Counted from the first letter of the stretch, positions 1 to 10,803 are shown. The stretch: 64,000 nucleotides of DNA from Diplonema papillatum (GCA_030068145.1 JAPJBO010000774.1:1-64000); one strand, 5' to 3'. A program made the numbers and translations. The notes: generated by a model from the letters alone, not told the origin.

Positions 1-1335
1 CCACTTGTGTGGCCCAAAACGGTTCCCAAACGGTTTTTGGCGGGCTGAGTCGAGGTAAAGGGGTCTCTGAAGGCCCACGAATAGGCCCAGGTGGGCCCAG
101 GTGGGCCCCGGAGCGGGCACTCAGTGCGAGGGGGGGTGCCCCCAAAATGGGGTCATTTTCAAAGCCTCGCCACTTCTCAAGCTAGTCAAACACCTTCTGG
201 CCTCCAGCGGGAAACCCAGACTACACAACGACAAGATCGGCTGTGTTCCGCTGTAGATAGCCACCAGCGGGTCCTCTTGAAGCCGAAGAATGTTCTCAGG
301 GGTCTCAGATAGCCCTACTTGGCCACCCCGCCTGCAGCGCCTGCGGTGGGCAGGCACACCTTGTAAATAGAGTGGGTGCAGCAGGTGCACCCTGCCTAGA
401 ATCCGGCTTTACCAGCAATACGAATTAAGAATACAGGTTGACCCAGGAAAACGGAAACTAAGAGAGGGAAAATGCCAAAGATCACGGGTCTGGAGTTCGT
501 GGAGTCATCGGTGAGAGCAATGCAGAAGTTGTCGCCGTTTCATGAGGAAACGAGACGTGGTCAGTCCATGCAGAGACGACTCGTAGCCAGCAGGACCTTT
601 TGCGAAAAGGTCTCTGGTGAGGACCTGATCGGTTTCTTTCTCGCCCTAATGACAGAGGAGGAGAACGTTGACATCTGGAAGCGCCTTTCTGGTAGGCTTT
701 CAGAAGCCTTCAACAGCCTTGACGACGAGGCGAGCCGGCGACGCATCGTGAGCGGTTTGGACTGGGCACGTGCCCGGTACAGGGCTGTTGGAATGGTCGT
801 GGGTGACAATCTCTGAAAGAACCGGGGAAAGGCTGCCGAGATTGGCGTTGGCGGGGGGCCACAGTCCTCATCTTGGTTCTTTTGCATTTTTCCACCTTAT
901 ATTCTGCGTTTTCCTTGTAAGCACTGTGTTCTCAAAAGCGGGTGAAGCCGGATTCTAGGCAGGGTGCACTTGCATACCACACATTCTGAGCGTGTGCCTG
1001 CCCACTGCTGGCGCTGCACACATGGGGCTAACTGTGACCCCCGAGAGCACTCTTCGGCTTCAAGAGGACCCGCTGGTGGCTATCTACGGCTGAACACAGC
1101 CGATCTTGTCGTTTTGAAGTCTGGGTTTCCCGCTGGAGGCCAGAAAGTGTTTGACTAGCTTGAGTAGTGGCGAGGCCCGAAAATGACCCCATTTTGGGGG
1201 GCTCTCCCCCTCGCGCTGAGTGCCCGCTCCGGGGCCCACCTGGGCCCACCTGGGCCCATTCGTGGGCCTTCGGAGACCCCTTTACCTCGACTCAGCCCGT
1301 CAAAAACCGTTTGGGACCCGTTTTGGGCCACACAG
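1..1335. mobile_element. Foldback (long-TIR) element with internal ORF
   Basis: Positions 1-412 and 941-1335 are near-identical reverse complements, about 400 bp each. Matching blocks include the CCCAAAACGG end, the repeated GGTGGGCCC motif, the AAAATGGGGTCATTTTC block and the TAGAATCCGGCTT inner edge. A 530-bp centre holds one open frame. This is the architecture of a foldback or long-TIR transposon. The left arm starts at or before the window edge, so the true outer end and any target duplication cannot be seen. Confidence 0.8.
472..816 (+). CDS. Unrecognised 114-aa protein inside foldback element
   Basis: This open frame starts at an ATG 60 bp inside the left arm of the 1-1335 foldback element and ends before the right arm. 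The protein is charged and looks helical, with Arg/Glu-rich stretches and the motif GEDLIGFFLALMTEEENVDI near residues 49-68. No transposase, zinc-finger or membrane motif is visible. I do not recognise a family. It could be an element-encoded accessory protein, a captured host exon, or a chance open frame. Its position exactly between the two arms is the main argument that it is real; balanced amino-acid composition is a second. Function unknown. Confidence 0.4.
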   Translation: MPKITGLEFVESSVRAMQKLSPFHEETRRGQSMQRRLVASRTFCEKVSGEDLIGFFLALMTEEENVDIWKRLSGRLSEAFNSLDDEASRRRIVSGLDWARARYRAVGMVVGDNL

Positions 1336-1721
1336 ACGGGGGTTCGGGGCCAGTATGGGGTGACGTCAAAAAGATTTTTATTAGTGCAAAGGGGGGGGGG
1401 GGGGGGGGGCAGCGCTCTTGTTAAGGATCAGCCACTTTGGCCGGATGGCCGGATAAACCAGACCCCCCCCCCCCCTCTACAGTTGCCTTGGAGGCTGGGT
1501 GGTCAAATTCTCTAAGGTGAAATGGTCAAAATTCCCTGCCAAAAGTGGGCCCACAAAAATTTTCCAAAGTGTGGTATTTGGGGTATTTGGGGCAAAAAAA
1601 ATTTTTTTTTTCTGACCGCCCACCGTGGTGACCACCTTTGAGAGTGACAGGTAGCGTCTCCCCCCTCACACAGTGAAAATAGCCTATGAGGGGGGGGGGA
1701 GGGGTGATGTACTCAACACCC
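1336..1721. other. Non-coding; homopolymer G and C tracts
   Basis: No credible gene. A run of about 20 G lies near 1390-1410 and a run of C near 1464-1475, followed by an A- and T-rich stretch near 1590-1610. Confidence 0.6.
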
Positions 1722-2036
1722 CCGACACGTACTTTCCACCCCCCGAAAAGTACTTTCCACCCCCCGAAAAGTACTTTCCACCCCCCGAAAAGTACTTTCC
1801 ACCCCCCGACAAAAATTTCCACCCCCCGAAAAGTACTTTCCACCCCCGACGAAAAATTTCCACCCCCCGAAAAGTACTTTCCACCCCCGGACAAAAAAAC
1901 TCCACCCCCCAAAATGTACTTTCCACCCCCCGATGGAAATTTTCCACCCCCCAAAAAGTACTTTCCACCCCCGGACAAAAAAATTTCCACCCCCAGAAAA
2001 GTACTTTCCACCCCTCGAAACTACTTTCCATCCCCC
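1722..2036. repeat. C-rich minisatellite, ~20-bp unit
   Basis: About 15 copies of a unit close to AAAGTACTTTCCACCCCCCG. The half-unit AAAGTACTTT is itself palindromic. Long open frames through the array on both strands are artefacts of a repeat without stops. The same unit returns at 3067-3500. Confidence 0.9.
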
Positions 2037-2485
2037 GACCAGATACGCAAACTCTTTCGAACGCTGCACACGGGTATCCTTCAAGTGACCTCTAACTATC
2101 TGTTGCATACGCGTATCCGGATCTGAAAGCCGAAGACTTTGTAACACTTTACCGCAACCGAAGTCGCGAACCGGGTTCGGCTTGCACTGCAAAAGCAGCA
2201 TAATTGTGTCTTGCGCCCGAGCGCGGAAATCCGCCACCCGCCATTCGGCTAGAGTGCAAGAACACAATTGCGAAGCGTACTACAAACGGATAGTGTTACA
2301 AAGGCGAACGAATCATGCGAGAACCTATGGAGGGGCCCCTCGACAGCTTTCAGAACACGGCATAGTAAGTCAAGAGTCGGATAAGCGTGTACACGTTTTA
2401 CTCCCGTTTGATCTGCATTTTCCACCTTTCCCCCCTTTCTTTGATTTGCTGTGTGTATTTGCAAAAACAGTTCCAGCCACAATCT
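2037..2485. other. Spacer between minisatellite blocks
   Basis: Unique-looking sequence of about 450 bp. No frame with recognisable protein signal was found; the open frames crossing it only extend from the adjacent minisatellites. Confidence 0.5.
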
Positions 2486-3060
2486 GCAGGTCTGCGGGCT
2501 TGCGGGTTTGCGGGTATGCGGGGTTTGCGATTTCGGGTTTGCGGGAACGGGTATGCGGGTTCGGGTATGCGGGTATGCGGGTTTGGGTACGCGGGTATGC
2601 GGGTTTGGGTTTGCGGGTTTGCAGGTTCGGGTATGCGGGTTTGCGAGAACGGGTATGCGGGTTCGGGTATGCGGGTTTGGGTATGCGGGTTTGGGTTTGC
2701 GGGTTTGCAGGTTCGGGTATGCGGGTTTGCGGGAACGGGTATGCGGGTTTGCGAGAACGGGTATGCGGGTTCGGGTATGCGGGTTTGCGGTTTGGGTACG
2801 CGGGTATGCGGGTTGGGTATGCGGGTTTGGGTTTGCGGGTTTGCAGGTTCGGGTATGCGGGTTTGCGGGAACGGGTATGCGGGTTTGCGAGAACGGTGTT
2901 TGCGGGTTCGGGTATGCGGGTTTGGGTTTGCGGGTTTGCAGGTTCGGGTATGCGGGTTTGCGAGCGAACGGGTATGCGGGTTCGGGTATGCGGGTTTGCG
3001 GGAACGGGTATGCGGGTTTGCGGGAACGGGTATGCGGGTTTGCGATTTCGGGTTTGCCCG
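2486..3060. repeat. G-rich minisatellite (GCGGGTTTGCGGGTATG type)
   Basis: About 570 bp of imperfect 6-12 bp units of the forms GCGGGTTT, GCGGGTAT, GGTTCG and GGAACG. Higher-order units of about 60 bp recur. Each strand reads without stops in several frames, giving repetitive artefact peptides. Confidence 0.9.
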
Positions 3061-3066
3061 AAAATC

Positions 3067-3500
3067 CCGAAAAGTACTTTCCACCCCCCGAAAGTACTTT
3101 CCACCCCCCGACCAAAAATTTCCACCCCCCGAAAAGTACTTTCCACCCCCCGACGAAACGTTTCCACCCCCCGATAAGTACTTTCCACCCCCCGATAAAC
3201 ACTTTCCGCCCCCCGACAAAAAAATTCCACCCCCCGACAAGTACTTTCCACCCCCCGAAAATACTTTCCACCCCCCGACAAAAATTTCCACCCCCCGAAA
3301 AGTACTTTCCACCCCCCGAAAAGTACTTTCCACCCCCCGAAAAGTACTTTCCACCCCCCGACAACAAATTTCCACCCCCCGACATCGATTTATACCCCCC
3401 GATTTATACTCTATACCCCCCGATTTATACTCTATACCCCCGGATTTATACTCTTTACCCCCCGTTTTTCGGGGGGTGGAAAGTACGTGTCGGGGGTAAA
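3067..3500. repeat. Second block of C-rich ~20-bp minisatellite
   Basis: Same unit as 1722-2036 (TACTTTCCACCCCCCGA), about 20 copies. It changes to a TTTATACTCTATACCCCCCGA variant near 3388-3465. Near 3466-3500 a short inverted piece reads on the opposite strand (CGGGGGGTGGAAAGTAC), then a G homopolymer near 3512-3530. Confidence 0.9.
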
Positions 3501-3593
3501 AAGTAATTCACGGGGGGGGGGGGGGGGGGGTCAGCCGGCTGATGGATGGATGGATGTTTCTTAACAAGATGCCTGGGGGGGGGGTTTGGCATC

Positions 3594-3595
<2 letters not shown>

Positions 3596-3686
<91 letters not shown>
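3596..3686. repeat. (TA)n microsatellite
   Basis: About 45 uninterrupted TA dinucleotides. Confidence 0.97.
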
Positions 3687-3687
<1 letters not shown>

Positions 3688-3806
3688 AGCCAATTCACCT
3701 AGCCCCCCTGAAAGTGACTTTAGCTCGATTACGCGTCGATTACACTCGATTACGCTCGATGACGCTCGATTACACTCGATCAACATTTGGGTGAATTGGG
3801 GGGGTA
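3686..3806. repeat. (CTCGATTACR)n array bracketed by short inverted repeats
   Basis: A roughly 10-bp unit (CTCGATTACA or CTCGATTACG) repeats near 3717-3780. It is bracketed by TGAGCCAATTCACCTAGCCC on the left and GGGTGAATTGGGGGGG on the right, which are imperfect inverted repeats. The same composite, joined to an AT tract, recurs at 5758-5971. Confidence 0.7.
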
Positions 3807-4160
3807 CTGCAGTAATTGATTAAAGGCGTGACACTCAGCCAATCTTGATAGGCCGGTTCAACGGGCCCACTAACGCACCTTCCTCCGGGGCTAAAAAGGT
3901 GCTGATGACAGGATATTGAAATTGGAATAAAAACAAGAATATTAGTCTGAAAAAATGACCGCGACAGGCAGTGTAGCTGGAGACCAGGAAGTTCGGGCTG
4001 ACTCACGGAAGCAGGTTGTCGAGTGCGTACGGGCTCGGGTACCACTATCTCGCATTAGCTCGTCTTCTTGTTGCGTTAGTATAGTCCTTTGACAGAGTGA
4101 GCCGGTGCCTCTCATCTCACCTTTAAAACACGGCTGAGTCATGCATGCTCTTGACAGACG

Positions 4161-5220
4161 CTAGCGTCCGACATTTCGCACGCGCGTCGCAGTCGTTGGG
4201 TGGTATTGACAAGGGGTTTCATCGGACACTCGGATGAGCTTCGTTACTTCACTGGAGGCCCGCTTGGCTGCCTTCGAGTTGTGTTTCCGCGTTGGTGTTG
4301 TTGCTTCGCTTTTGGACTCCTTCTTCGACTTCGCACGGTCCCAACGTCCTGGTCTGCCCTTGGTGCACGTCTTGCGCTCAGTCTGCGCAGTTCGTCTCTC
4401 CTGCTTGACTTCGTGATTCCATCGAGCCTGCTTGCGCTCCCATCCCGTCTGCGGTCGAAAACTGCCATTCAGTGTTGCAGCTTTGCGGAGCCCAGCCTGC
4501 GGTACGGCTCGCACCTTGGCCGGCCTACTTCGCCGTCTGCTCTCGTGCGGCGGCTTCGTAGGCGCGCATCACAGCTTCAAACGCCTGCTGGTTCGCTATT
4601 TGTGGTCTCTTGTTGAGTCCGGCCATGTTCCCGCCTCCGAGAGACGTCAGGACGTTGACTTGCATCTCAAGCGCCGGGTGAATCGGCGTCTGCACGATAC
4701 TCGTCAGCCGTCGCATCGCGCTCTTCATCGCGTACGATTTCGCGGTCGCCGAGTCCCGATACTCGGCTGTCGCTCGTCTCTGAACCTCATCCATCGCGTG
4801 ATTCGATAGAGCATCGGCGTCTTCTTGTTGCGTCAGTGGGGAGTCATTTGCATGTAGTACCACACTATCTCGCAATAGCTCGCATATATTAAATTTAGCG
4901 CAGTTAGTACTTGAGCCTTTAGGCATTCCGTGCGGGCCAGTTCCAGGCGATAGGGTGTTCGCCGAGCGCTCGGTAGGCACCTTGTCCTCGGTGACATGGA
5001 GTTTCTGCTCCGGCTTGGGGGTGGTGACTTCGTCATTGCCGGGGATGCAGGAGAGCTTCCGGGGAGCAAAGATATCCTCTGCCTGACGTTCTCGTACCTG
5101 GACACGATGGAGCAGAGATGGAGGATGCGGCTTGTGTTTGCAGCACTTGCGCGGCAGAAGGATCCAGCAACGACAACCAAGTATCTCCAGTACGTGCTGG
5201 ATTACTTTCAGAAGCTGCAA
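4161..5220 (-). pseudogene. Decayed ORF of a repeated mobile element, copy 1
   Basis: Two open frames on the minus strand follow each other in different frames: 5220-4525 (231 codons) and 4514-4161 (117 codons). The second contains WNHEVKQERR followed by a Lys/Ser-rich stretch. A second locus at 16131-16673 on the same strand carries WKHEVKQERR followed by SKKKSK, and the two also share the flanking DNA AGCTTCGTTACTTCACT. I infer one ancestral protein broken here by a frameshift. No catalytic motif is recognised; the basic C-terminus suggests nucleic-acid binding. Function unknown. Confidence 0.45.
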
Positions 5221-5404
5221 GAGTCGCTCCTTGCCTTGGGGTTCGATCTCCCTGGCGATGCACTGCTCCCAAGGATGAAAAAGGTGGTTACAGACAGAGG
5301 CCTCTTCACGACGGCTAGTGAGTGTACGCCTGTGGGGCCGTTGACGAGGTCATCATGGAGCCCGTGCATCGCCTGCACCTTGCTGACAAAGCCGTCCAAA
5401 AATG

Positions 5405-5451
5405 TCTGGCTACCGACCTTCCTTTCAAGGAAGGTCGGTCGCCAGACAAGG
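5405..5451. repeat. Near-perfect 46-bp inverted repeat (hairpin)
   Basis: The left arm GACCTTCCTT and right arm AAGGAAGGTC are separated by TC. Pairing extends outward through CTGGC/GCCAG with a single mismatch. It lies upstream of the minus-strand ORF at 4161-5220. Confidence 0.85.
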
Positions 5452-5757
5452 ACCTTTGCGATCACTTAGCGCTTCTTCATCATTCATCATCCCGTCTTGC
5501 TAGGCTGCTCACAGTCGCTCGAAGATCTTTCTGTCCCTTTTCGCCACCAACCCGCCTGCAGTCCCCGTGCTTGCTGCCATGATTTAGCACATCTTCTCGA
5601 GAGCTTCCGGTCTCATATGCACATCGCCCACTTGCCTGCGGTTTCCGTCCCTCGTATGCTTATGCTTGGCACGTCTTGGGCCAGACAGTGGTCAACATGG
5701 TCGCCCATGGGCCAGTCAGGGGTCCACCAGTGGTCGAACCCAAAATACTAGTGTCAA

Positions 5758-5883
5758 TCTCGATCACACTCTACAACGCTCTACTACACTCTACTACACT
5801 CTATTACGCTCGATTACACTCGATTACACTCGATTACACTCGATTACGCTCGATTACACTCGATCAGGGGGTAGGTGAATTGG

Positions 5884-5971
<88 letters not shown>
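5758..5971. repeat. (CTCGATTACA)n array plus (AT)n tract
   Basis: The CTCGATTACA array at 5758-5868 is followed by TAGGTGAATTGGCTCA and then about 43 AT dinucleotides at 5886-5971. The joining motif is the reverse complement of the one beside the 3596 AT tract, so 3596-5971 is bounded by inverted AT-tract junctions. Confidence 0.85.
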
Positions 5972-5973
<2 letters not shown>

Positions 5974-6199
5974 AAAACCGGGCAACATATGGGCTCATAC
6001 AGGCAAAACACGGGCACACAACAAGGAAAATCCGGACGATATACGGGCTGATGGGCAAAATACCGAATATTCTTTGTGGAAAACTTCCACAGATGACACT
6101 CCTGAGATGACACTACCATACAGTTCAAACTTTTTTTCCTTAAATGGTGCGTTTGATTCTGGCTTATGTACCATGGCCAGTCTACCTGGCGATTATTCT

Positions 6200-6690
6200 G
6201 GTAAGAAATGGTACTTCTCGTGTACGGGGAATGCCCGGAAGACTTACGGAAACCTGACGCGGAAAGATGATCAACCCAATAATAGGACACAGAATTGCTC
6301 GAATTTTAGATTACCTTCCAATCAAGACGCACTCGCTTTACCACCTCGGGGCAAGCTTCTCGTCCCTCTCTTGATCTCCGGCCGCACCTTACCAAACCTG
6401 CCTCTTTTTTCTCTCCACGTCGTATGATTCCCTGAGATGTTCGCTTCGGCTTGAGCTGACACAGGAGAGGGATAGGGGTCCGGGGAGGTAGGGTCCCGCC
6501 CGAGATCAATTTTTTTTTTTTTTTTTTCGTTTGCAACCAAAAAAACACGTAGAAAAGTTGGTTTCCTCCAGCCTTCACCTTGATGGCTAGATTCTTTGGT
6601 CGTCGTTCTTTGGTTTGGGTCTTCGATGCAAGCAGTCCACGCCTCCGCCTGGGTATCGCCCAACTGAAAAAGAAGCAGTTTAGGATCAGC
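6200..6690. repeat. Dispersed repeat R1, copy 1
   Basis: Shared in the same orientation with 7446-7790. Common blocks include AAATGGTACTTCTC, CTCGGGGCAAGCTTCT, GGTTTCCTCCAGCCT, CACCTTGATGGCTAGATT and AAAAAGAAGCAGTTTA. Copies differ by indels and about 15-20% substitutions, so the duplication is old. Confidence 0.75.
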
Positions 6691-6825
6691 ACATTACCGA
6701 TAAGGGCACTCTCAGTAGTGTACTTGCCGGTGCTCTCTCTCTCTAGTCGTGCCCCAAACTTTCGAAGACCCATCCTACCCCACCCGACTTTTCTCCTGAG
6801 CTCTAGTTCGGGAAGGACTGAGGCG

Positions 6826-7016
6826 TGCGCCAGCTTAGAAGGAAATGCTCGACGAAGCTGCCAAACAAAGAACCGAAGGGATTCCGTGTGCTGTAACTAC
6901 CGAACACAGTCATATGCGGGTCTAGCCCTACACGACAAGACACACAAACACTACATCGTAAGAAAAAAAAACAACACACGGTGGTGTAAGCGAAGAACAA
7001 ATCAGATTGTGTTTGC
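6826..7016 (-). mobile_element. SINE-like element, subfamily S1, copy 1
   Basis: Matches 24650-24866 and 50452-50672. Shared blocks include GCGCCAGCTT, GAACCGAAGGGAT, GTAACTACCGAAC, CTACACGACAA and CAACACACGGTGGTG. In the better copies a poly-T precedes the left end, so the element points to the minus strand with an A-tail there. This copy lacks the poly-T. Confidence 0.65.
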
Positions 7017-7445
7017 ACTGCATTTGCCCCTGTACCCCTATATTTCGTCCCTTCCGTTCGGAGTCAAAGCAGCTACGTCGAGTATTTTTTGCATGCTCGT
7101 GGAGAAACCCGGGGCCCACACCCGCTCTGAAAGTCGCTCCCCAGCTTCAGCCTCAGAAGTTCGAGCTGCGGATCAACACAGCAAACAACCCAATACTTTG
7201 AGCTTCCATTCTCCCAGAACCAACCAAGCGGGGAGAGGGGCGTGGGGGACTTTGTTGCATCAGCAGCTACCTGTCGCCTCCCTTCCTCTGTTCCTTTTCG
7301 GCTGTCATGGCCAATATCTGCTGCGGAAGAACAACCTGTAGTGGTGCCCATCTTCAATTTTAGCTTGCAAAGTGCCCGTGCGCGTCTCTCTGTTGGCAGG
7401 TCGAATCGGTCGTCACATGTTGTGCAGAGCAGAAACTACCTAATA
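7017..7445. other. Non-coding spacer
   Basis: No recognisable gene. Only short frames without protein-like composition cross this stretch. Confidence 0.4.
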
Positions 7446-7790
7446 AATGGTACTTCTCCGGGAGACGCCTGGAAGACTTGAGGAAAATGCTACGCCAAGC
7501 TGGAAACCGGGTCAACCCAGACGTAAGGGAGACAGAATTGGTCTAATTTTACATTACCTTTCAATCAAATCAAGACGCAGTCGCTTGCCCTCGGGGCAAG
7601 CTTCTTGTCACCCAACTTTTTTTCGTTTGCAAACAAAAGAAACCATGTAAAAGCGCTGGTTTCCTCCAGCCTCCACCTTGATGGCTAGATTGTTGGTCGT
7701 CGGTTCTTGGTTTGGATCTTCGCGACGCAGTTCATGCCTCCCGATGAGTATCACTCAACTGGAAAAGAAGCAGTTTATGAGATACGCGCT
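7446..7790. repeat. Dispersed repeat R1, copy 2
   Basis: Second copy of the 6200-6690 repeat, same orientation, about 1.1 kb downstream. It is shorter because an internal segment is missing. Confidence 0.75.
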
Positions 7791-7853
7791 TTCATGCCAA
7801 GCTGGAAGTCTGCATTTCCCCGTTCGTAGAATCTGGGGTTCTCCAATTGGTTG

Positions 7854-8077
<224 letters not shown>

Positions 8078-8597
8078 TGGACCGGTCATGTGCAGGTGTT
8101 GGGGTCGTTGACCGCACAAAACATAAGTCATGGCTTGCTTGCGGCTTAGTGATGCTGGCCGCAAGTATGTAAGCGACGATGGCCGGGTTTCAAAGAAACT
8201 CTCTGTAACCACGGCTGGTCGTGGTCAGTCCCGCACCACTCCTGACCGCAAGAGCATGACCGCCAGAGACTGATGTGTTTTCTCGTTCTTGGTGCCCCGT
8301 TTTCGGCCGCAAGATCCTTCGCAGACTTGGCAGTCGGGAAAATGACCGGTTCACTGTGTGTTCAACGTGTTTTCTCGCTCGCTGGCTGCGTCGGCGACGC
8401 TGTGTTCTCCCTTCCTTATGCTGTCGGACTGCCTCACTGGTATTGACCATGTTTCTCCCTTCGTTATTTTTTGCTTCTTCTTTCTCTCTTTCTTTTTTTT
8501 CTTGTTTCAATTGAGATGGGATCAACACGCAGTTTTTTTCCCTCCGAGGTTTCCTTCTCGCAAAAGAAACACCGTGTGTTTATTGTGGAGGTTCGGT

Positions 8598-10751
8598 GTT
8601 TTAGGGTCTCCGGTTGACCATTGAGACTGGGAGGCGGGTAGTGTGAGTCAAATTTCTTAATTTCTTGCTTGCGAGGAAACCGCACAATCTGAGATTTGCA
8701 CTGGGATTTTTGTGTCTAACAAATGCAATTTGTCAAGAACAAAAACAGATCGATGGCAGCGTACTATCCTCACTCCCGAGATGAACAAAACAGGTTTGAA
8801 GGAAGTGCGCACAAACAGGAGGAAAGACCAACAACCCTCCTTTCACAACCACAACCACAGTTCACCTTGAAACAACGAGTAGCCAACCTAGCAGCAACCA
8901 TCACTTTAGCGGCAGCAATCGCAGCCGCCGGAGCGAGGACCATGTCGAAACTCACGAGATACACCACCACAAACTCCTGTTTTCTGCAAGCGGCCCACAA
9001 CTTGATCGCCGCCACAGACATGGCACAACAAGTAGTCACATACCACGACTGCCCAACACACACGAAAGGCGAATGCACGGCAGCTGTCCACGCTTGGGTG
9101 ACAGGAAAACGGACGCAAGCAACACTGCTGCACGTTTTCGCCAACATCGACGGACCGTTCGGCAACGGGCAGCAATGCGACCTCGGGGAAGTGCTAAGGG
9201 CCATCACCACAGCACTTCTTGACGAAAACCTCGCACACCAAGCTTGCCAGCAACATCGCCCTGACGCTTTCAACGGTCTACGACATACAACGACGACGAC
9301 AACTACTTGTAAAAACTGCAACCACAACAAAACCAACCCCCCCGAAGACCACGACATAACCTTTCTACCTCCAATCGACCACTCGATCCAACGGTGCTTG
9401 AACAACCACATCAAACCTGGCCCCGCCGCCGACTACAGATGCGAAGTCTGCAAAATCACCGATACCACCCTCACAACAACAACATTTCACCGCATTAATT
9501 CAATGCTGTTGATTCAGCTTCAAAGAGCCCGTAGACACGAAGCGACGAACCGTACCGCTATACGCGCCGACCACTCTATCACGCTGCCAGGACAAAACAC
9601 ACCACTCGTTCTCAAAGCCATAGCAGTACACTCCGGCCACAACAACGCAGGGCACTACGTCATCCACGCCCTCAACGATATCGACGCTAACCAACGATGG
9701 ACGCGCTTCGACGGACTACAGACGCACTCCACTTCGACACAAAACTACGCCGACAACGAAGTTTACCTCTGCGTCTACCAGCTCAAAGACTACCCACAGA
9801 CGGATGTCCCGCCACCCATAGACCACAACCACTATGAACCCCCAAAGCCTGCCACGTCCAGAACCACAACACAAGAGCCGGACTCGACGCAAAGTATACT
9901 TAGAGCCATGCGCGGAGACGAGACATCTACCGACACACCCACACAACGACACGACAGCACACAAACACCCACAACACCAGGCACGTCACAGACCTCCAGT
10001 ACCACCGCGGAAACAGAGACCAGCAGTGAAGACGACTTACGATGTCCCCACTGCCACACACGCACAACAACAACCGGCCTCAAACTGAAGGGAAAACAAG
10101 GATTACGGACGCACCTACGTTACTGCAAGAAGAAACCAACCAGAACTAAGTCACAAGCAGAAACAACGCTGCGAAGCACCACCCAGAAACGAGAGAGATG
10201 TCCCTACTGCCACAGCGACGGACGAACCGTGGGGAAACCACTCTTCAAAAGTCTACGACACCATAAGCCCTGGTGCAAAAAGAAGCACTGTAAACAACGC
10301 ACAGCAACGACGACTCCATCAGACGAATAACCTCACTAACCACGGGTACCCAGTGTGCCCAGAGTGCCTTAACTGTGGCGAGCAACGAACAGTTTTACCC
10401 TGCAAATCTACCCAAAAAAAACCTTATTTTAGGACGGAAACAACCCGCACCACGTGAAGCACCGCAAGTGCCGCAAAATCCAAGCACCACACTGCGAGAA
10501 AATACATATAAACGCGGACAACAGACCGGTACGGGCTACAAGGCAACCCCTGCTCAACTTGTAGAACGTGTGGGGGGCCCAAGACTACACTCCACGAAGG
10601 AATGTACTTGGTGTCGGTCACAAACAGTCCCGGACATGGCTAGCCATAACCCATAACGAAAGCGTGCACGCAATATACAACCCGTAGCCACATAGCTCTT
10701 TCTTGCTCTAAGAGAACCCATTCATGAACGGTCACACGGAGACCCTAAAAC
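8598..10751. mobile_element. Candidate mobile unit carrying a USP protease
   Basis: GTTTTAGGGTCTCCGGTTGA at 8598 and the reverse complement of TCACACGGAGACCCTAAAAC ending at 10751 match at 20 of 22 positions and face each other around the USP ORF. The same motif occurs singly at 34210-34240, 52665-52755 and 52985-53062, so it belongs to a dispersed family. No target duplication was found. The transcript-sense strand is strikingly A+C-rich from about 8720 to 10660, unlike both flanks. The unit boundary is therefore a proposal. Confidence 0.4.
8723..10330 (+). CDS. Ubiquitin-specific protease (C19-type) with two C-terminal zinc fingers
   Basis: A 535-aa single-exon frame. The Cys box TTNSCFLQAAHNL has Asn84 and Cys86 in place of the usual NxGNTCFLN. 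A CKNC...CEVC pair fits the internal zinc site of USP domains. The segment INSMLLIQLQR fits the strand-forming USP box before the His region. The His box is AGHYVIHAL (His311), followed by WTRFDG with the third catalytic residue near 331. After a Thr/Pro/Ser-rich linker, two CxxC-x(n)-HxxxC fingers occupy about 434-466 and 490-522. It probably removes ubiquitin or a ubiquitin-like protein; the C-terminal fingers may bind DNA. The Thr/Asn/Gln/His-rich composition follows the A+C-biased strand and differs from host genes here, suggesting an element-borne gene. An alternative start is ATG 8753. Confidence 0.75.
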   Translation: MQFVKNKNRSMAAYYPHSRDEQNRFEGSAHKQEERPTTLLSQPQPQFTLKQRVANLAATITLAAAIAAAGARTMSKLTRYTTTNSCFLQAAHNLIAATDMAQQVVTYHDCPTHTKGECTAAVHAWVTGKRTQATLLHVFANIDGPFGNGQQCDLGEVLRAITTALLDENLAHQACQQHRPDAFNGLRHTTTTTTTCKNCNHNKTNPPEDHDITFLPPIDHSIQRCLNNHIKPGPAADYRCEVCKITDTTLTTTTFHRINSMLLIQLQRARRHEATNRTAIRADHSITLPGQNTPLVLKAIAVHSGHNNAGHYVIHALNDIDANQRWTRFDGLQTHSTSTQNYADNEVYLCVYQLKDYPQTDVPPPIDHNHYEPPKPATSRTTTQEPDSTQSILRAMRGDETSTDTPTQRHDSTQTPTTPGTSQTSSTTAETETSSEDDLRCPHCHTRTTTTGLKLKGKQGLRTHLRYCKKKPTRTKSQAETTLRSTTQKRERCPYCHSDGRTVGKPLFKSLRHHKPWCKKKHCKQRTATTTPSDE

Positions 10752-10803
10752 CCCGGAATTTCAAGCGAACTTTAACTCTAAACAAAAAGGGACGTAAGTG
10801 AAA
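10331..10803. other. Spacer between USP ORF and zinc-binding ORF
   Basis: A+C-rich like the USP gene until about 10660, then a copy of the repeat ending CTCTAAAC (10700-10785) that is also found at 52665-52755. No gene seen. Confidence 0.5.

Noticed and set aside
1526..3506. Long open frames (up to 378 codons) on both strands
   Set aside because: They are read-throughs of minisatellites with Pro/Gly/Thr/Tyr cycles; no start context or domain.
3720..3782. Telomere-like repeat (CTCGATTACA)n
   Set aside because: Internal, short, and the unit is not a known telomere motif; better explained as a minisatellite.
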